The position numbers and the translations under genes are program-made. The notes beneath the pieces were generated by a model. The model was not told where the DNA came from and ran no database searches. It worked only from the letters and a program-made list of their open reading frames with translations. Of a DNA stretch of 37,404 nucleotides, positions 8,477 through 17,266 are shown in pieces (position 1 is the first letter of the stretch; each line of letters opens with the position of its first letter). The DNA is from Acidobacteriota bacterium (GTDB lineage Bacteria; Acidobacteriota; Blastocatellia; Pyrinomonadales; Pyrinomonadaceae), in the NCBI GenBank assembly GCA_025463125.1, contig JAOAPX010000007.1, positions 1 to 37,404 on the forward strand. The letters are read 5' to 3'.

Positions 8477-9433
8477 ATGAACAACAACTCAATACTTTTC
8501 AATGAATACGGACGCCTTAAAAGCGGTTGGCGATTCTCCGCTTATATCCTTTCGTATTTTATATTAACAATTCTCGGAGCCGCCGCCGTCGCCGGTCTTT
8601 CACGTTTGCCGATCGGTTTTACGCCCGGCTCGCTCGCTTACATTGTTGTTCCTTCGGCTGTGTTTTCCGCGATCGCAATTTTTCTCGGCTGGTTTTACGG
8701 CAGGATTTTTGAAGATTTGCCGTTTCGGGCGCTCGGTTTATGGTTTACGAAAAACTGGTTTAAGGATTTAACGCTCGGTTTGATAATCGGCGCGGTTTCG
8801 ATCGCCGCCGCGGTTTTAATCGGGGTCGTTTTCGGCAATTTATCTTTTCAGACAAACGCCGAAGCCGGATCGTCGGGAATTTTTCTGACTTTAAGCGCGA
8901 CGCTTTTAATTTTTACCGTTGCCGCAGTCTTAGAAGAAGCGGTTTTTCGCGGCTATCTTTTGCAGACGCTCGGCAGAGCGAAGCTTTTCTACGTCGGCGC
9001 GATTTTGACCTCATTTCTGTTTGCGACGGCGCATAACCAGAATCCCGGCGCGAGCCCGTTTTCATGGATAAACACGTATCTGGCGGGAATCTGGCTCGCG
9101 GTCGCTTATTACAAAACGCGGAATTTATGGTTTCCGACCGGCGTTCACATCGCCTGGAATTGGGTGCAGGGCGCTTTTTTCGGCATAAACGTCAGCGGTT
9201 TAAGCGATCTGGCTTCAGCACCCGTTTTGAGAGTCGCCGAAACCGGAACCGAATTTATCAGCGGCGGCGAATACGGGATCGAAGGCGGACTTGCCTGCAC
9301 GATCGCGCTGATCTTTTCAATCGGTTTAATTTATTTTTTACCGTTTATAAACCCAACCGAAGAAATGCTCGCGCTGACAAGCCATGAAATACCGAAGCGA
9401 CCTTCGGAATTCCCGGAAACTAATTTAAGTTAA
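8477..9433 (+). CDS. CPBP-family intramembrane glutamic endopeptidase (CAAX protease-like)
   Basis: 318 residues, mostly hydrophobic, with about seven to eight predicted membrane helices. The family's three motifs are present in order: EEAVFR (Glu153, Glu154, Arg158), FATAH (His186) and HIAWN (His224, Asn228). CPBP enzymes cleave substrates within the membrane; in bacteria known roles include bacteriocin immunity and processing, but nothing here indicates a bacteriocin. The gene diverges from the NtrY-like kinase across about 91 bases and is followed by recQ in the same direction after 172 bases, with no terminator seen between. Confidence 0.9.
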   Translation: MNNNSILFNEYGRLKSGWRFSAYILSYFILTILGAAAVAGLSRLPIGFTPGSLAYIVVPSAVFSAIAIFLGWFYGRIFEDLPFRALGLWFTKNWFKDLTLGLIIGAVSIAAAVLIGVVFGNLSFQTNAEAGSSGIFLTLSATLLIFTVAAVLEEAVFRGYLLQTLGRAKLFYVGAILTSFLFATAHNQNPGASPFSWINTYLAGIWLAVAYYKTRNLWFPTGVHIAWNWVQGAFFGINVSGLSDLASAPVLRVAETGTEFISGGEYGIEGGLACTIALIFSIGLIYFLPFINPTEEMLALTSHEIPKRPSEFPETNLS

Positions 9434-9605
9434 TCAAGGTTTTTCAATAAACCGGCGGATTTCCCGGAAAAACGCCCGCTTTCACTTTTTCGCTTCTTTC
9501 GTGTGTTTTGCTGGAAAACTTCACAAATGTCTCGAATCCGACCTTTCGCCATTTAATTGTTAAATTCCTTCGAAAAGGCACGACAATTGCTCAAGCCATT
9601 TCCGA

Positions 9606-11321
9606 ATGAATGACAGTGATACACGAAAAATCAAACGAAATCTGCGCGAAGTTTTCGGTCTGGAAAAGCTGCGCCCGGGACAGAAAGAAGTGATAAATCA
9701 CGTTCTCAACGGCGAAGACGTTCTCGCGATTATGCCGACGGGCGCGGGAAAATCGCTTTGCTACCAATTGCCAGCTTTGCAGCTGAAAGGAATGACCGTT
9801 GTTATTTCGCCTCTTATTTCGCTGATGAAAGATCAAACCGATAAGCTCGAAGAAAAAGGCTTGGAAGTGGCGAATTTAAATAGCAGCATTTCGGAAAGCG
9901 AGCAGCGCGAGGCGCTCGAAACAATCGAAAACGAGCAGAGCGAATTTATTTTCACAACGCCGGAACGCCTGGCGAATCCCGAATTTCTCGAAACGATCGT
10001 CGATAAACAGATTGATTTCGTCGTTATAGACGAAGCGCACTGCATCTCGCAGTGGGGACATGATTTTCGTCCGGCTTTTCTCGAACTGCGCGAAGTTTTC
10101 AAGCGCCTGAAAAACCCTCCGATTTTAGCTTTGACCGCGACGGCGACTCCGGAAGTCGTCGAAGACATAAAAAAACAGCTCGAACGCCCGCAGTTAAAGG
10201 TTGTCAACGCGGGAATTTACCGCCCGAATTTAATATTCGAAGTCGTTCACGCGACCAGCGATTCGGAAAAGAAAAACCGCTTGATTCAAATTCTCGAACA
10301 AACCGCGGGATCGAAAATCATTTACTGCGCGACCGTTAAAGCCGTCGAAGAAGTCGCCGGTTTTTTGCGTTCGGCGGGAATCGAAGCGGAAAGTTACCAC
10401 GGGAAGCTTTCGCCGAAAACGCGTCGCGAGGCGCAGGACAGATTTATGAACGGGCAAACGGAAACAATCGTCGCGACAAACGCTTTCGGGATGGGCGTCG
10501 ATAAACCGGACATTCGCGCCGTCATTCACTGGCAGATTTCCGGCTCGCTCGAAGCTTATTACCAGGAAGCCGGGAGAGCCGGGCGCGATGACGAAAATGC
10601 CCGGTGCATACTGCTTTACGACACGCGCGATCGCCGGATTCAGCAGTTTTTTCTCGGCGGGCGTTATCCTTCGGCTGACGATGTTTCCGCGGTTTATCAG
10701 GCGTTAACTGCTTTGGACACCGCAAATAATGCGGCAAGCGTTGAAAGAGTCAAGGAAACTGCCGGGGACGCCATCACAAAAACGAAACTGCGCGTCGCGC
10801 TTAATTTGCTGAAAGACGCGGGCGTTGTAAAAGAACATCGCGGCGCGAAATTCAGCCTTCTGCGAAAAGATCTGGATCAAGCGCAAATCGTGGAAATTGT
10901 CGCCGAATATGAAAATCGCGGCGAAACCGACCGCGAAAAACTCGAAAAAATGATGCTTTACGCTCAAAGCGCGCTTTGCCGCTGGCACATTTTATCTGAA
11001 TATTTTGAAGCGGGGAAAGAAACGGAAGAAGCGAAAGAGGTAGCGGAAAAATGCGGCGTTTGCGACAATTGCGCAAATCCGATAGAAGAGCGTTTGGGAA
11101 TAGAAACCGAAGCGCCCGTAAAATTTGACGAGCGTATTCTCGAACAAATAAAGGTAAATAATCCGGCATTTGAAAAAGGCGAAACCGTCGAGACAAAAGC
11201 GAACGGCTCGGGGAAAATCACGGAAATCAACGGCGATAAAATTACCGTTAAATTTCCCGGCGGCGCGAAAAAAACTTTTAAAAAGGATTATCTCAAAAAG
11301 AATTACGTCGAAAAAGGTTAA
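9606..11321 (+). CDS. recQ: RecQ-family ATP-dependent DNA helicase
   Basis: 571 residues. Motif 0 LRPGQKEVI is at 22-30, Walker A MPTGAGKS at 43-50, DEAHCISQWGHDFR from 142, TATATP near 177 and YYQEAGRAGRD from 318. Zinc ligands appear as Cys458 followed by CGVCDNC (Cys483, 486, 489). A winged-helix-like stretch (about 352-425) precedes the zinc module rather than following it. No HRDC domain is seen. The C-terminal 50 residues, GETVETKANGSGKI through KDYLKKN, look like a small KOW/SH3-like beta module. RecQ enzymes unwind 3'-5' during recombination and fork repair. Recognition of the family is secure; exact orthology to E. coli RecQ is less so. Confidence 0.93.
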   Translation: MNDSDTRKIKRNLREVFGLEKLRPGQKEVINHVLNGEDVLAIMPTGAGKSLCYQLPALQLKGMTVVISPLISLMKDQTDKLEEKGLEVANLNSSISESEQREALETIENEQSEFIFTTPERLANPEFLETIVDKQIDFVVIDEAHCISQWGHDFRPAFLELREVFKRLKNPPILALTATATPEVVEDIKKQLERPQLKVVNAGIYRPNLIFEVVHATSDSEKKNRLIQILEQTAGSKIIYCATVKAVEEVAGFLRSAGIEAESYHGKLSPKTRREAQDRFMNGQTETIVATNAFGMGVDKPDIRAVIHWQISGSLEAYYQEAGRAGRDDENARCILLYDTRDRRIQQFFLGGRYPSADDVSAVYQALTALDTANNAASVERVKETAGDAITKTKLRVALNLLKDAGVVKEHRGAKFSLLRKDLDQAQIVEIVAEYENRGETDREKLEKMMLYAQSALCRWHILSEYFEAGKETEEAKEVAEKCGVCDNCANPIEERLGIETEAPVKFDERILEQIKVNNPAFEKGETVETKANGSGKITEINGDKITVKFPGGAKKTFKKDYLKKNYVEKG

Positions 11322-11373
11322 TTAAATTTTTCGGCGTGCAGTATAAATCTAAAAAATTCGCCCGCAAAAAATA

Positions 11374-11423
11374 CGAAACACGCGAAAAGAAAATAAAATC
11401 ATTTTCGCGTGTTTCGCGTGTTT
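11374..11423. repeat. Inverted repeat with tandem 9-mer between recQ and nadC
   Basis: CGAAACACGCGAAAA (11374-11388) pairs exactly with 11402-11416 across a 13-base loop. The right arm is part of a tandem CGCGTGTTT duplication at 11406-11414 and 11415-11423. The element lies between converging genes and could act as a bidirectional terminator, although the U-tract is poor. Confidence 0.6.
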
Positions 11424-11450
11424 CACGAGCAAGCTATAAAAAATAAAAAG

Positions 11451-12308
11451 TTAAATCGTTTGTATCTTAAAACTTATATCCACAGCCCGCGCCGAGTGGG
11501 TCAGGCGTCCGACCGAGATCAGATCGACTCCGGCTTCGGCAAAAGAGCGCACTTTGTCCAAATCCATCCCGCCCGAGGCTTCGAGCAGAACCGCCGGATT
11601 TATCTGCCGCGCCATCTGTACGAGCTTTGCCGCTTCTTCAGGCGTTTGGTTATCAAGCAAAACAATATCGGCTCCGGCTTCGAGCGCTTCGCGAAGCTGC
11701 GCCCAATTCGAGATTTCAACTTCGATTTTGTGCAAATGCCCGACTTTTTGTTTCGCTCTGACGACCGCTTCGGTAATTCCGCCCGAAAGCGCGATGTGGT
11801 TGTCTTTGATTAAAACGCCGTCGTCTAATCCGAAGCGATGATTTTTACCGCCGCCGACGGTCACCGCGTATTTTTCGAGCATACGCAAACCCGGCGTGGT
11901 TTTGCGCGTATCGATAATCTGCGCGCTTGTGCCTTCGACAGCCTGCACATAACGCCGCGTCAGCGTCGCGATTCCCGAAAGCTTCTGCATTAAATTTAAA
12001 GCGACGCGCTCGCCCGTCAGCAAAACGTCGGCGTAACCTTTTAAAGTTGCGAAAACCGTTCCGGCGGTCACTTCGTCGCCTTCGTTTGCAAACGCTTCGA
12101 TTTCCGGGCTTTCCTCATCGAGATGAATAAAAACCGCTTCGGCAACGGCGATACCGCAAACGATCAGGTTTTCCTTTGCCAGAAACTTGCCCATCGCGCT
12201 CACATCATCAGAAACGCAAGCCTGCGTCGTAATATCGCCGCGCCCGATGTCTTCGGCTAAAAATTCGCCGATCGACGCTAAAATGTCTCCGTTGTCGAGT
12301 AAACTCAT
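11451..12308 (-). CDS. nadC: Nicotinate-nucleotide pyrophosphorylase (quinolinate phosphoribosyltransferase)
   Basis: 285 residues, the usual length. The enzyme converts quinolinate and PRPP to nicotinate mononucleotide in de novo NAD synthesis. Characteristic strings are EDIGRGDITT (19-28), TGERVALNLMQKLSGIAT (98-115), DTRKTTPGLR (133-142), GGGKNHRFGL (152-161) and IKDNH (167-171). The gene starts 31 bases after valS on the same strand and is probably cotranscribed with it. nadA and nadB are not in the window. Confidence 0.97.
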   Translation of the reverse strand: MSLLDNGDILASIGEFLAEDIGRGDITTQACVSDDVSAMGKFLAKENLIVCGIAVAEAVFIHLDEESPEIEAFANEGDEVTAGTVFATLKGYADVLLTGERVALNLMQKLSGIATLTRRYVQAVEGTSAQIIDTRKTTPGLRMLEKYAVTVGGGKNHRFGLDDGVLIKDNHIALSGGITEAVVRAKQKVGHLHKIEVEISNWAQLREALEAGADIVLLDNQTPEEAAKLVQMARQINPAVLLEASGGMDLDKVRSFAEAGVDLISVGRLTHSARAVDISFKIQTI

Positions 12309-12339
12309 ATTTTTTTAAGTAATTTCATTATTCACTTTA

Positions 12340-15153
12340 TCAGCGCAAAGCATCAAGATTATTTTTCAATGCACCTGATTGCTGTTCGATTTCCGTTAAT
12401 CTGTCCCGGAGTTCTTGTACTTTTTCGGCGGGCGCCCGTTCGATAAAGCTTTGGTTAGAAAGCTGATTTTCCAGTCTTTCGCCTTCGATGCTTAATTTAT
12501 TTAATTGATTTTCCAGTCTCTCTCTTTCCTTTTCAAAATCAATCAAACCTTCGAGCGGAACGGCGATTTCGGCGCCTGCGATAACTGCTTTTGCCGACGC
12601 TTTCGGAACATCGAGCTTTTCGCTTAAATTTAAATTCCCGGCGCGGGCGAGTTTTAAGATTTGCGCTTCGTTTTCCGTGAATATTCTAAGTTTGTCCGCA
12701 TCAGCCGCGACGTGAACCGCTAATTTATCGCCGGGTTTGATATTCATTTCGGCGCGAATGTTTCGCACTTTTGAAATCAGATCAATGACCGCCTGCATTT
12801 CCGATTCGGCTTTTTCGTCGATCAATGCCGGGTCGCCTTTCGGATAATCGGCGAGCATAATCGTTTTTTCCGCCGATTTATACGCCGGATTGTGCAAATT
12901 GTTTGAAACGTTCGGCAGTTTCAGCCACAATTCTTCGGTCAGATACGGCATAAACGGGTGAAGAAGGCGCAGCGATTGCTCGATAATCGTCAAGATACGC
13001 GAGCGCGAAACGTCTCTTTTAACGCTCGGCTCTTCGGACGTGATTTCGTCTTTGACCAGCTCGATATACCAATCGCAGAAATCGTCCCAGAAAAAGTGAT
13101 ACAAAAGCTGGACGGCTTCGTGAAACTGGTAATTCGCGAGCGCGCGGTTTACCGATGAAGCGGTTTTATTAAGTTTCGAGATAATCCATTTGTCGGCTAA
13201 AGTAAGATTTTCTTTCGGATTGTCTTTGGCGAATATCGGGTCGATTTTATCCAAAAACTCTTCGTCTTCTTCGTCGAGCTCCGACAGCTCGCCTTTTAAC
13301 GTTTGGACGATGTCCAGCGCTTCGGCTCTCGGATTCAGAAACGAGTAATCGACCTGAGCGCCGTCGGAATTTAATAAACAAAACCGCGTCGCGTTCCAGA
13401 TTTTATTGGCGAAATTGCGGAAAGATTCGACTTTTTCATCGCGCCAGGCGAAATCGACGCCGGTCGCCGAACCCGCCAGGGTCATACGGGTCGCGTCAAC
13501 GCCGTATTTTTCGAAAACGTCGAGCGGGTCGATGCCGTTGTTTTTCGTTTTCGACATTCGCTGCCCGTTTTTATCGAGAACCGTGCCGTGGATAATCACG
13601 TCTTTGAACGGTTTTTCATCGACGAACTTGAGCGCCGTCATAACCATACGCGAAACCCACAGGAAAATAATGTCGCGTCCCGTAACCAGCACGTCCGTCG
13701 GGTGAAACATCTTTAAATCTTCTGTTTCGACAACTTCGCCATTCCAGCCGAGCGTCGAAAACGACCAGAGCGCCGACGAAAACCATGTGTCGAGAACGTC
13801 CGCGTCCTGCGTTAAATTTTCCGTTCCGGCTTGCGCAAACGCTTCTTCCTCGGTTCGCGCGACGAAAATATTTCCCTGCTCGTCATACCAAGCCGGAATT
13901 TGATGTCCCCACCAAAGCTGGCGTGAAATCGTCCAGTCTTTCAAATTTTCGAGCCAAGTCGTGTAAACCTTCCGGTGCGGAACTTCCGGGAAAAAGCGCG
14001 GCGAATTTTCTTTGCTGACCAAATCGAGCGCCAAATCGCGCATCTCGTCCATTTTGACAAACCATTGCTCGGACAAAAGCGGCTCGATAATTGTTTTGCA
14101 GCGTTCGCAAACCGGCAGAACGACTTCGTAATCCTCGATTTTTTCGAGAAGCCCCAGTTCTTCAAACTTTTCGACAACAAGCTCGCGGGCTTTGTAGCGA
14201 TCCAAGCCGGCAAATCCGTCGCCCGCGGCTTTGTTCATCGTCGCGTCGTCGTTCATTACGACAATTTTTTCGAGATCGTGGCGCTCGCCGATTTCGTAAT
14301 CGTTCGGATCGTGCGCGGGCGTAATTTTTACGGCTCCGGTTCCGAACCCGGATTCGACGTAATCGTCGGCGATTATTTTGATCTCGCGATTTGTTAAAGG
14401 CAGTTCGACAATTTCACCGATTAAAGCTTGATAACGCTCGTCTTCCGGGTGAACGGCGACAGCCGTGTCGCCGAGCATCGTTTCCGGGCGCGTCGTCGCA
14501 ACCGTAATTTTCGCGGCGGAATTTTTTATCGGGTACTGCAAAAAATAAAGCTTTCCGTCTTTTTTCTTATCTTCCTTTACTTCCAGATCCGAAAGAACCG
14601 TTTTATCGCGCGGGCACCAGTTGACGATGCGCGTGCCACGATAGATCTGTCCTTCTTCGTAAAGCCGCACGAAAACTTCGCGAACCGCTTTCGAAAGACT
14701 TTCGTCCATCGTGAAACGCTCGCGCGACCAGTCAACCGAAAGACCTTCGCGGCGAATCTGATTCGTAATCGTGTTGCCGTACTTGTTTTTCCAATCCCAG
14801 ACGCGTTTCGTAAATTCTTCGCGTCCCAAATCCTGCGGCGTTTTATGCTCTTCTTTTTTGAGCTGCCGCGTCACCATCAGCTGCGTCGAAATTCCCGCGT
14901 GATCGACGCCGACCAGAAACAAGCTTCTGTAGCCCTGCATTCGTTTCCAGCGCGTCAGTGTGTCCATTAAAGTATGCTGCAAAGCGTGTCCCATATGCAG
15001 CGAACCGGTTACGTTCGGCGGAGGAATGACGATCGAAAACGCTTCGGCGTCAGGGTTTTCGTTGATTTCGGGCGCGAAATAACCGCGCGTTTCCCAGGTT
15101 TGATAATGATTTTCTTCGGCTTCTTTCGGATTGTATGATTTTGCGATTTCCAT
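12340..15153 (-). CDS. valS: Valyl-tRNA synthetase
   Basis: 937 residues, typical for class I ValRS. The HIGH motif is HMGH (53-56) within PPPNVTGSLHMGH. The KMSKS loop reads RMSKT (532-536), with conservative changes at both ends. The editing domain spans about 215-345 with TTRPETMLGDTAV near 220. The anticodon-binding part follows from about 660, and the C-terminal coiled-coil arm (about 870-937) is rich in Glu, Leu and Asn. It charges tRNA-Val and edits mischarged Thr. The gene is followed by nadC after 31 bases. Confidence 0.97.
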   Translation of the reverse strand: MEIAKSYNPKEAEENHYQTWETRGYFAPEINENPDAEAFSIVIPPPNVTGSLHMGHALQHTLMDTLTRWKRMQGYRSLFLVGVDHAGISTQLMVTRQLKKEEHKTPQDLGREEFTKRVWDWKNKYGNTITNQIRREGLSVDWSRERFTMDESLSKAVREVFVRLYEEGQIYRGTRIVNWCPRDKTVLSDLEVKEDKKKDGKLYFLQYPIKNSAAKITVATTRPETMLGDTAVAVHPEDERYQALIGEIVELPLTNREIKIIADDYVESGFGTGAVKITPAHDPNDYEIGERHDLEKIVVMNDDATMNKAAGDGFAGLDRYKARELVVEKFEELGLLEKIEDYEVVLPVCERCKTIIEPLLSEQWFVKMDEMRDLALDLVSKENSPRFFPEVPHRKVYTTWLENLKDWTISRQLWWGHQIPAWYDEQGNIFVARTEEEAFAQAGTENLTQDADVLDTWFSSALWSFSTLGWNGEVVETEDLKMFHPTDVLVTGRDIIFLWVSRMVMTALKFVDEKPFKDVIIHGTVLDKNGQRMSKTKNNGIDPLDVFEKYGVDATRMTLAGSATGVDFAWRDEKVESFRNFANKIWNATRFCLLNSDGAQVDYSFLNPRAEALDIVQTLKGELSELDEEDEEFLDKIDPIFAKDNPKENLTLADKWIISKLNKTASSVNRALANYQFHEAVQLLYHFFWDDFCDWYIELVKDEITSEEPSVKRDVSRSRILTIIEQSLRLLHPFMPYLTEELWLKLPNVSNNLHNPAYKSAEKTIMLADYPKGDPALIDEKAESEMQAVIDLISKVRNIRAEMNIKPGDKLAVHVAADADKLRIFTENEAQILKLARAGNLNLSEKLDVPKASAKAVIAGAEIAVPLEGLIDFEKERERLENQLNKLSIEGERLENQLSNQSFIERAPAEKVQELRDRLTEIEQQSGALKNNLDALR

Positions 15154-15169
15154 ATAAAAAGTAATTAGC

Positions 15170-15233
15170 AGACAGTAGTTTGCAGGCAGAAAAATATTTT
15201 ACATACTTTCCGCCGTCTGCAAACTGCCGTCTA
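15170..15233. repeat. Imperfect inverted repeat upstream of valS
   Basis: AGACAGTAGTTTGCAGGC (15170-15187) and a right arm at about 15212-15233 pair imperfectly, with an exact GTTTGCAG/CTGCAAAC core (15178-15185 with 15217-15224). The element is built from GTCTGC/CTGC-like words and lies in the valS promoter/leader interval. Confidence 0.55.
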
Positions 15234-15249
15234 CTTTCACAAGCATTCT

Positions 15250-15296
15250 AAAACAAAAATGGTTAGTTTTCATCTGCGAAGAAAAACTAACCATTT
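15250..15296 (-). terminator. Rho-independent terminator of the long response regulator gene
   Basis: AAATGGTTAGTTTT (15257-15270) pairs exactly with 15283-15296 across a 12-base loop. On the minus strand the stem is followed by TTTTTGTTTT-type sequence (15259-15250), 26 bases after the regulator's stop codon. It separates the division-cluster transcript from valS-nadC. Confidence 0.8.
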
Positions 15297-15322
15297 CCGA
15301 ATGTCGCTTTAAGCTTTTTTGC

Positions 15323-16663
15323 CTATTCTTTCGGTCTTTCCTGCTCCATTTTTTTAATAATCGCGGCGGTCAGCTGCGGAATAAGCTCCCAGGCAATTTC
15401 ACGAATAGCTTTGTCAGAGATTTTTTCCGCTACTTTCTGCGCGATTGCTTCGATCATCTCCGGCGAAAGACGGGAAAATTGATTTACGCGCTCTGAATTT
15501 CTGCCGCTTTTTTCGTACGTATTAACCGTTCCGGAGTCGGCAGAAGTAATCGCATGTCCTTTTGCGGAGCTTTCAAAACCGCTTTTCGGCTTGACCGACG
15601 GAATTTCCAGCAAATCCATATCGTTAAAGATAAAACCGGACGAAGAAGAATTTGACGACGGAATTTCGCCGAGAAGATTATCCTTGTCAGCGCGCGAATC
15701 CGTTTGCGGCTCAAATGAAGCGTTATTTTCTTCGGAAACGTCTGTAATTTCAAGCGGCTCGACGGTTGAAAATACAGGAGTTGAAGGTTCCTCGGCTTTC
15801 GCTTCCGCGGCTTCTCCCGAAAAATCATGTTCGGTTGATTTAGCGGTTTCCGTTTCATCATCGTCGTCAAACAACTGAAAAATACGGTCGTTCGAATAAC
15901 GCCTGTCCGCAAGCTCTTTTTTCGCGTTCGATTGATCCAGCAAATCAAATTGCGGCTCGAAATCTTCATAAACCGGAGGAGCGGAAGAGCTTTCAAGCGT
16001 TTGTCCCGACTGCGATTCGGGAATGAATTTCTGCGTCTCGTCAACGGGAAGACTGCCGACCTGCGCCGTTTGGATCATTTCATCGTCCATTCCGGCATCA
16101 TCGAGCCGCAGACTTTCCAAAGTATCCTGATACTCGAGATCGTTCGTTTCAGACGTATCGGCATCAGCCGAATAAAAATCCGAAACCGCGTTCTCTTCGG
16201 CAATCGATTCGTTCGCCGCGCCTGGCTGCTCCGCCGCTTCCGGAGCAGAAACCGCGGCGGTTGCCGCAGCCGCTTGCGCTCTGTTTGACGAAGATTCAAG
16301 CAGATCGGAAACTTTACTGACGAGCTGGCGAATTGATTGAAAAGGTTTGGTTAAATAATCGTCTGCGCCGACGCGGTAAGCCTCGGCTTCGTCGAACGGC
16401 TCGAACGAACCGACCAGCAAAATAACGGGAATTGTTTGCGTTGCGGGATTTTGTTTTAGTTTTTCGCAGATTTGGTAGCCGCTCAATCCCGGCATATTGA
16501 CGTCAGCCAATACTAAATCCGGAACCGATTCATTAATTTTCTGCATTGCCGAATCACCGTCGCCGACGGAAATCACTTCGATTCCTTCATCGGCAAAAGT
16601 CAGATTGACAACCTTTTGAATCGTTATCGAATCGTCTGCCAACAGTAGCTTGCGTTTTGACAC
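15323..16663 (-). CDS. Response regulator with long acidic linker and C-terminal helical module
   Basis: 446 residues from GTG 16663, with a GGAG upstream at slightly long spacing. Residues 1-122 are a receiver domain opening KLLLADDSITIQKVV, with Asp54 and Lys106. Residues about 125-395 are low-complexity, rich in Glu, Asp, Ser and Ala, and probably disordered. Residues 399-446 form a predicted amphipathic helical module, including KVAEKISDKAIREIAWELI. Proteins with this receiver/linker/C-terminal layout occur in Acidobacteriota and delta-proteobacterial lineages, but no specific function can be named. There is no DNA-binding or enzymatic output domain, so signalling is probably by protein contact. 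It is the last gene of the run beginning at rsmH. Confidence 0.85.
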   Translation of the reverse strand: MSKRKLLLADDSITIQKVVNLTFADEGIEVISVGDGDSAMQKINESVPDLVLADVNMPGLSGYQICEKLKQNPATQTIPVILLVGSFEPFDEAEAYRVGADDYLTKPFQSIRQLVSKVSDLLESSSNRAQAAAATAAVSAPEAAEQPGAANESIAEENAVSDFYSADADTSETNDLEYQDTLESLRLDDAGMDDEMIQTAQVGSLPVDETQKFIPESQSGQTLESSSAPPVYEDFEPQFDLLDQSNAKKELADRRYSNDRIFQLFDDDDETETAKSTEHDFSGEAAEAKAEEPSTPVFSTVEPLEITDVSEENNASFEPQTDSRADKDNLLGEIPSSNSSSSGFIFNDMDLLEIPSVKPKSGFESSAKGHAITSADSGTVNTYEKSGRNSERVNQFSRLSPEMIEAIAQKVAEKISDKAIREIAWELIPQLTAAIIKKMEQERPKE

Positions 16664-16816
16664 AGTTGGTTTTGCTCCTTACTCGAACTACTGAATTTTT
16701 TTCATTTTCAATGGAAAATACTTTCGTTTGAAAACTATCATTCGTAAAACTCTACGTCAAGAAAATTCTTTAATTTGATTATCCTGACAAAATTTAACTT
16801 TTCAAAGGCTTTTTCG

Positions 16817-17215
16817 TTAGCTTTTCTGGGCAAACATACGCAGCATCGTCTGCAGCTGCGAGCTTGTAAAAGGCTTTGGAAGAAATGCGACCGCGCCTGC
16901 CGAAAAGCTTTCCGAAGACAGGCGCGAATTCTGCTCTGCCGTCATCATTATCACCGGAATTTTCATCAGGCGTTTTTCCGACTGCATATAACGCACAAGT
17001 TCCGTCCCCTGTATATACGGCATCACGACATCGAAAATCGCCGCGGCGAGAGGTTCGCCCGATTGCAGCAGCTTGTAGGCTTCTTTTCCGTCACGTGCGG
17101 AAATTACCGTATAACCTTCCTTTTCGACAATGGTTTTAACGAGACGCAAAATCGCCGGGTCGTCGTCAGCCACCAAAACTTGTAATTGTTCGTTTTCCGC
17201 TTGTTTGTCCATCAA
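16817..17215 (-). CDS. Stand-alone receiver-domain response regulator (CheY-like)
   Basis: 132 residues consisting of one receiver domain. The acidic pocket is at 17-19, phospho-acceptor Asp62 is in AIFDVVMP, Thr92 is in MMTAE and Lys114 in LPKPF. About 12 extra residues precede the first strand. There is no output domain, so it must act through a partner or a phosphorelay. It lies 51 bases after pdxA and 153 bases before the longer response regulator, all on the same strand. No kinase is adjacent; the only sensor kinase in the window is the NtrY-like one, far away. Confidence 0.9.
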   Translation of the reverse strand: MMDKQAENEQLQVLVADDDPAILRLVKTIVEKEGYTVISARDGKEAYKLLQSGEPLAAAIFDVVMPYIQGTELVRYMQSEKRLMKIPVIMMTAEQNSRLSSESFSAGAVAFLPKPFTSSQLQTMLRMFAQKS

Positions 17216-17266
17216 TTAATCCTTATAGCCGTGGCATATACTTTAACAAATTATATTAAAATTTTA

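Noticed and set aside
8386-8502. TTG start at 8502 for the NtrY-like kinase
   Set aside because: It would overlap the start of the divergent CPBP gene by 26 bases and add a stretch not expected before the first membrane helix.
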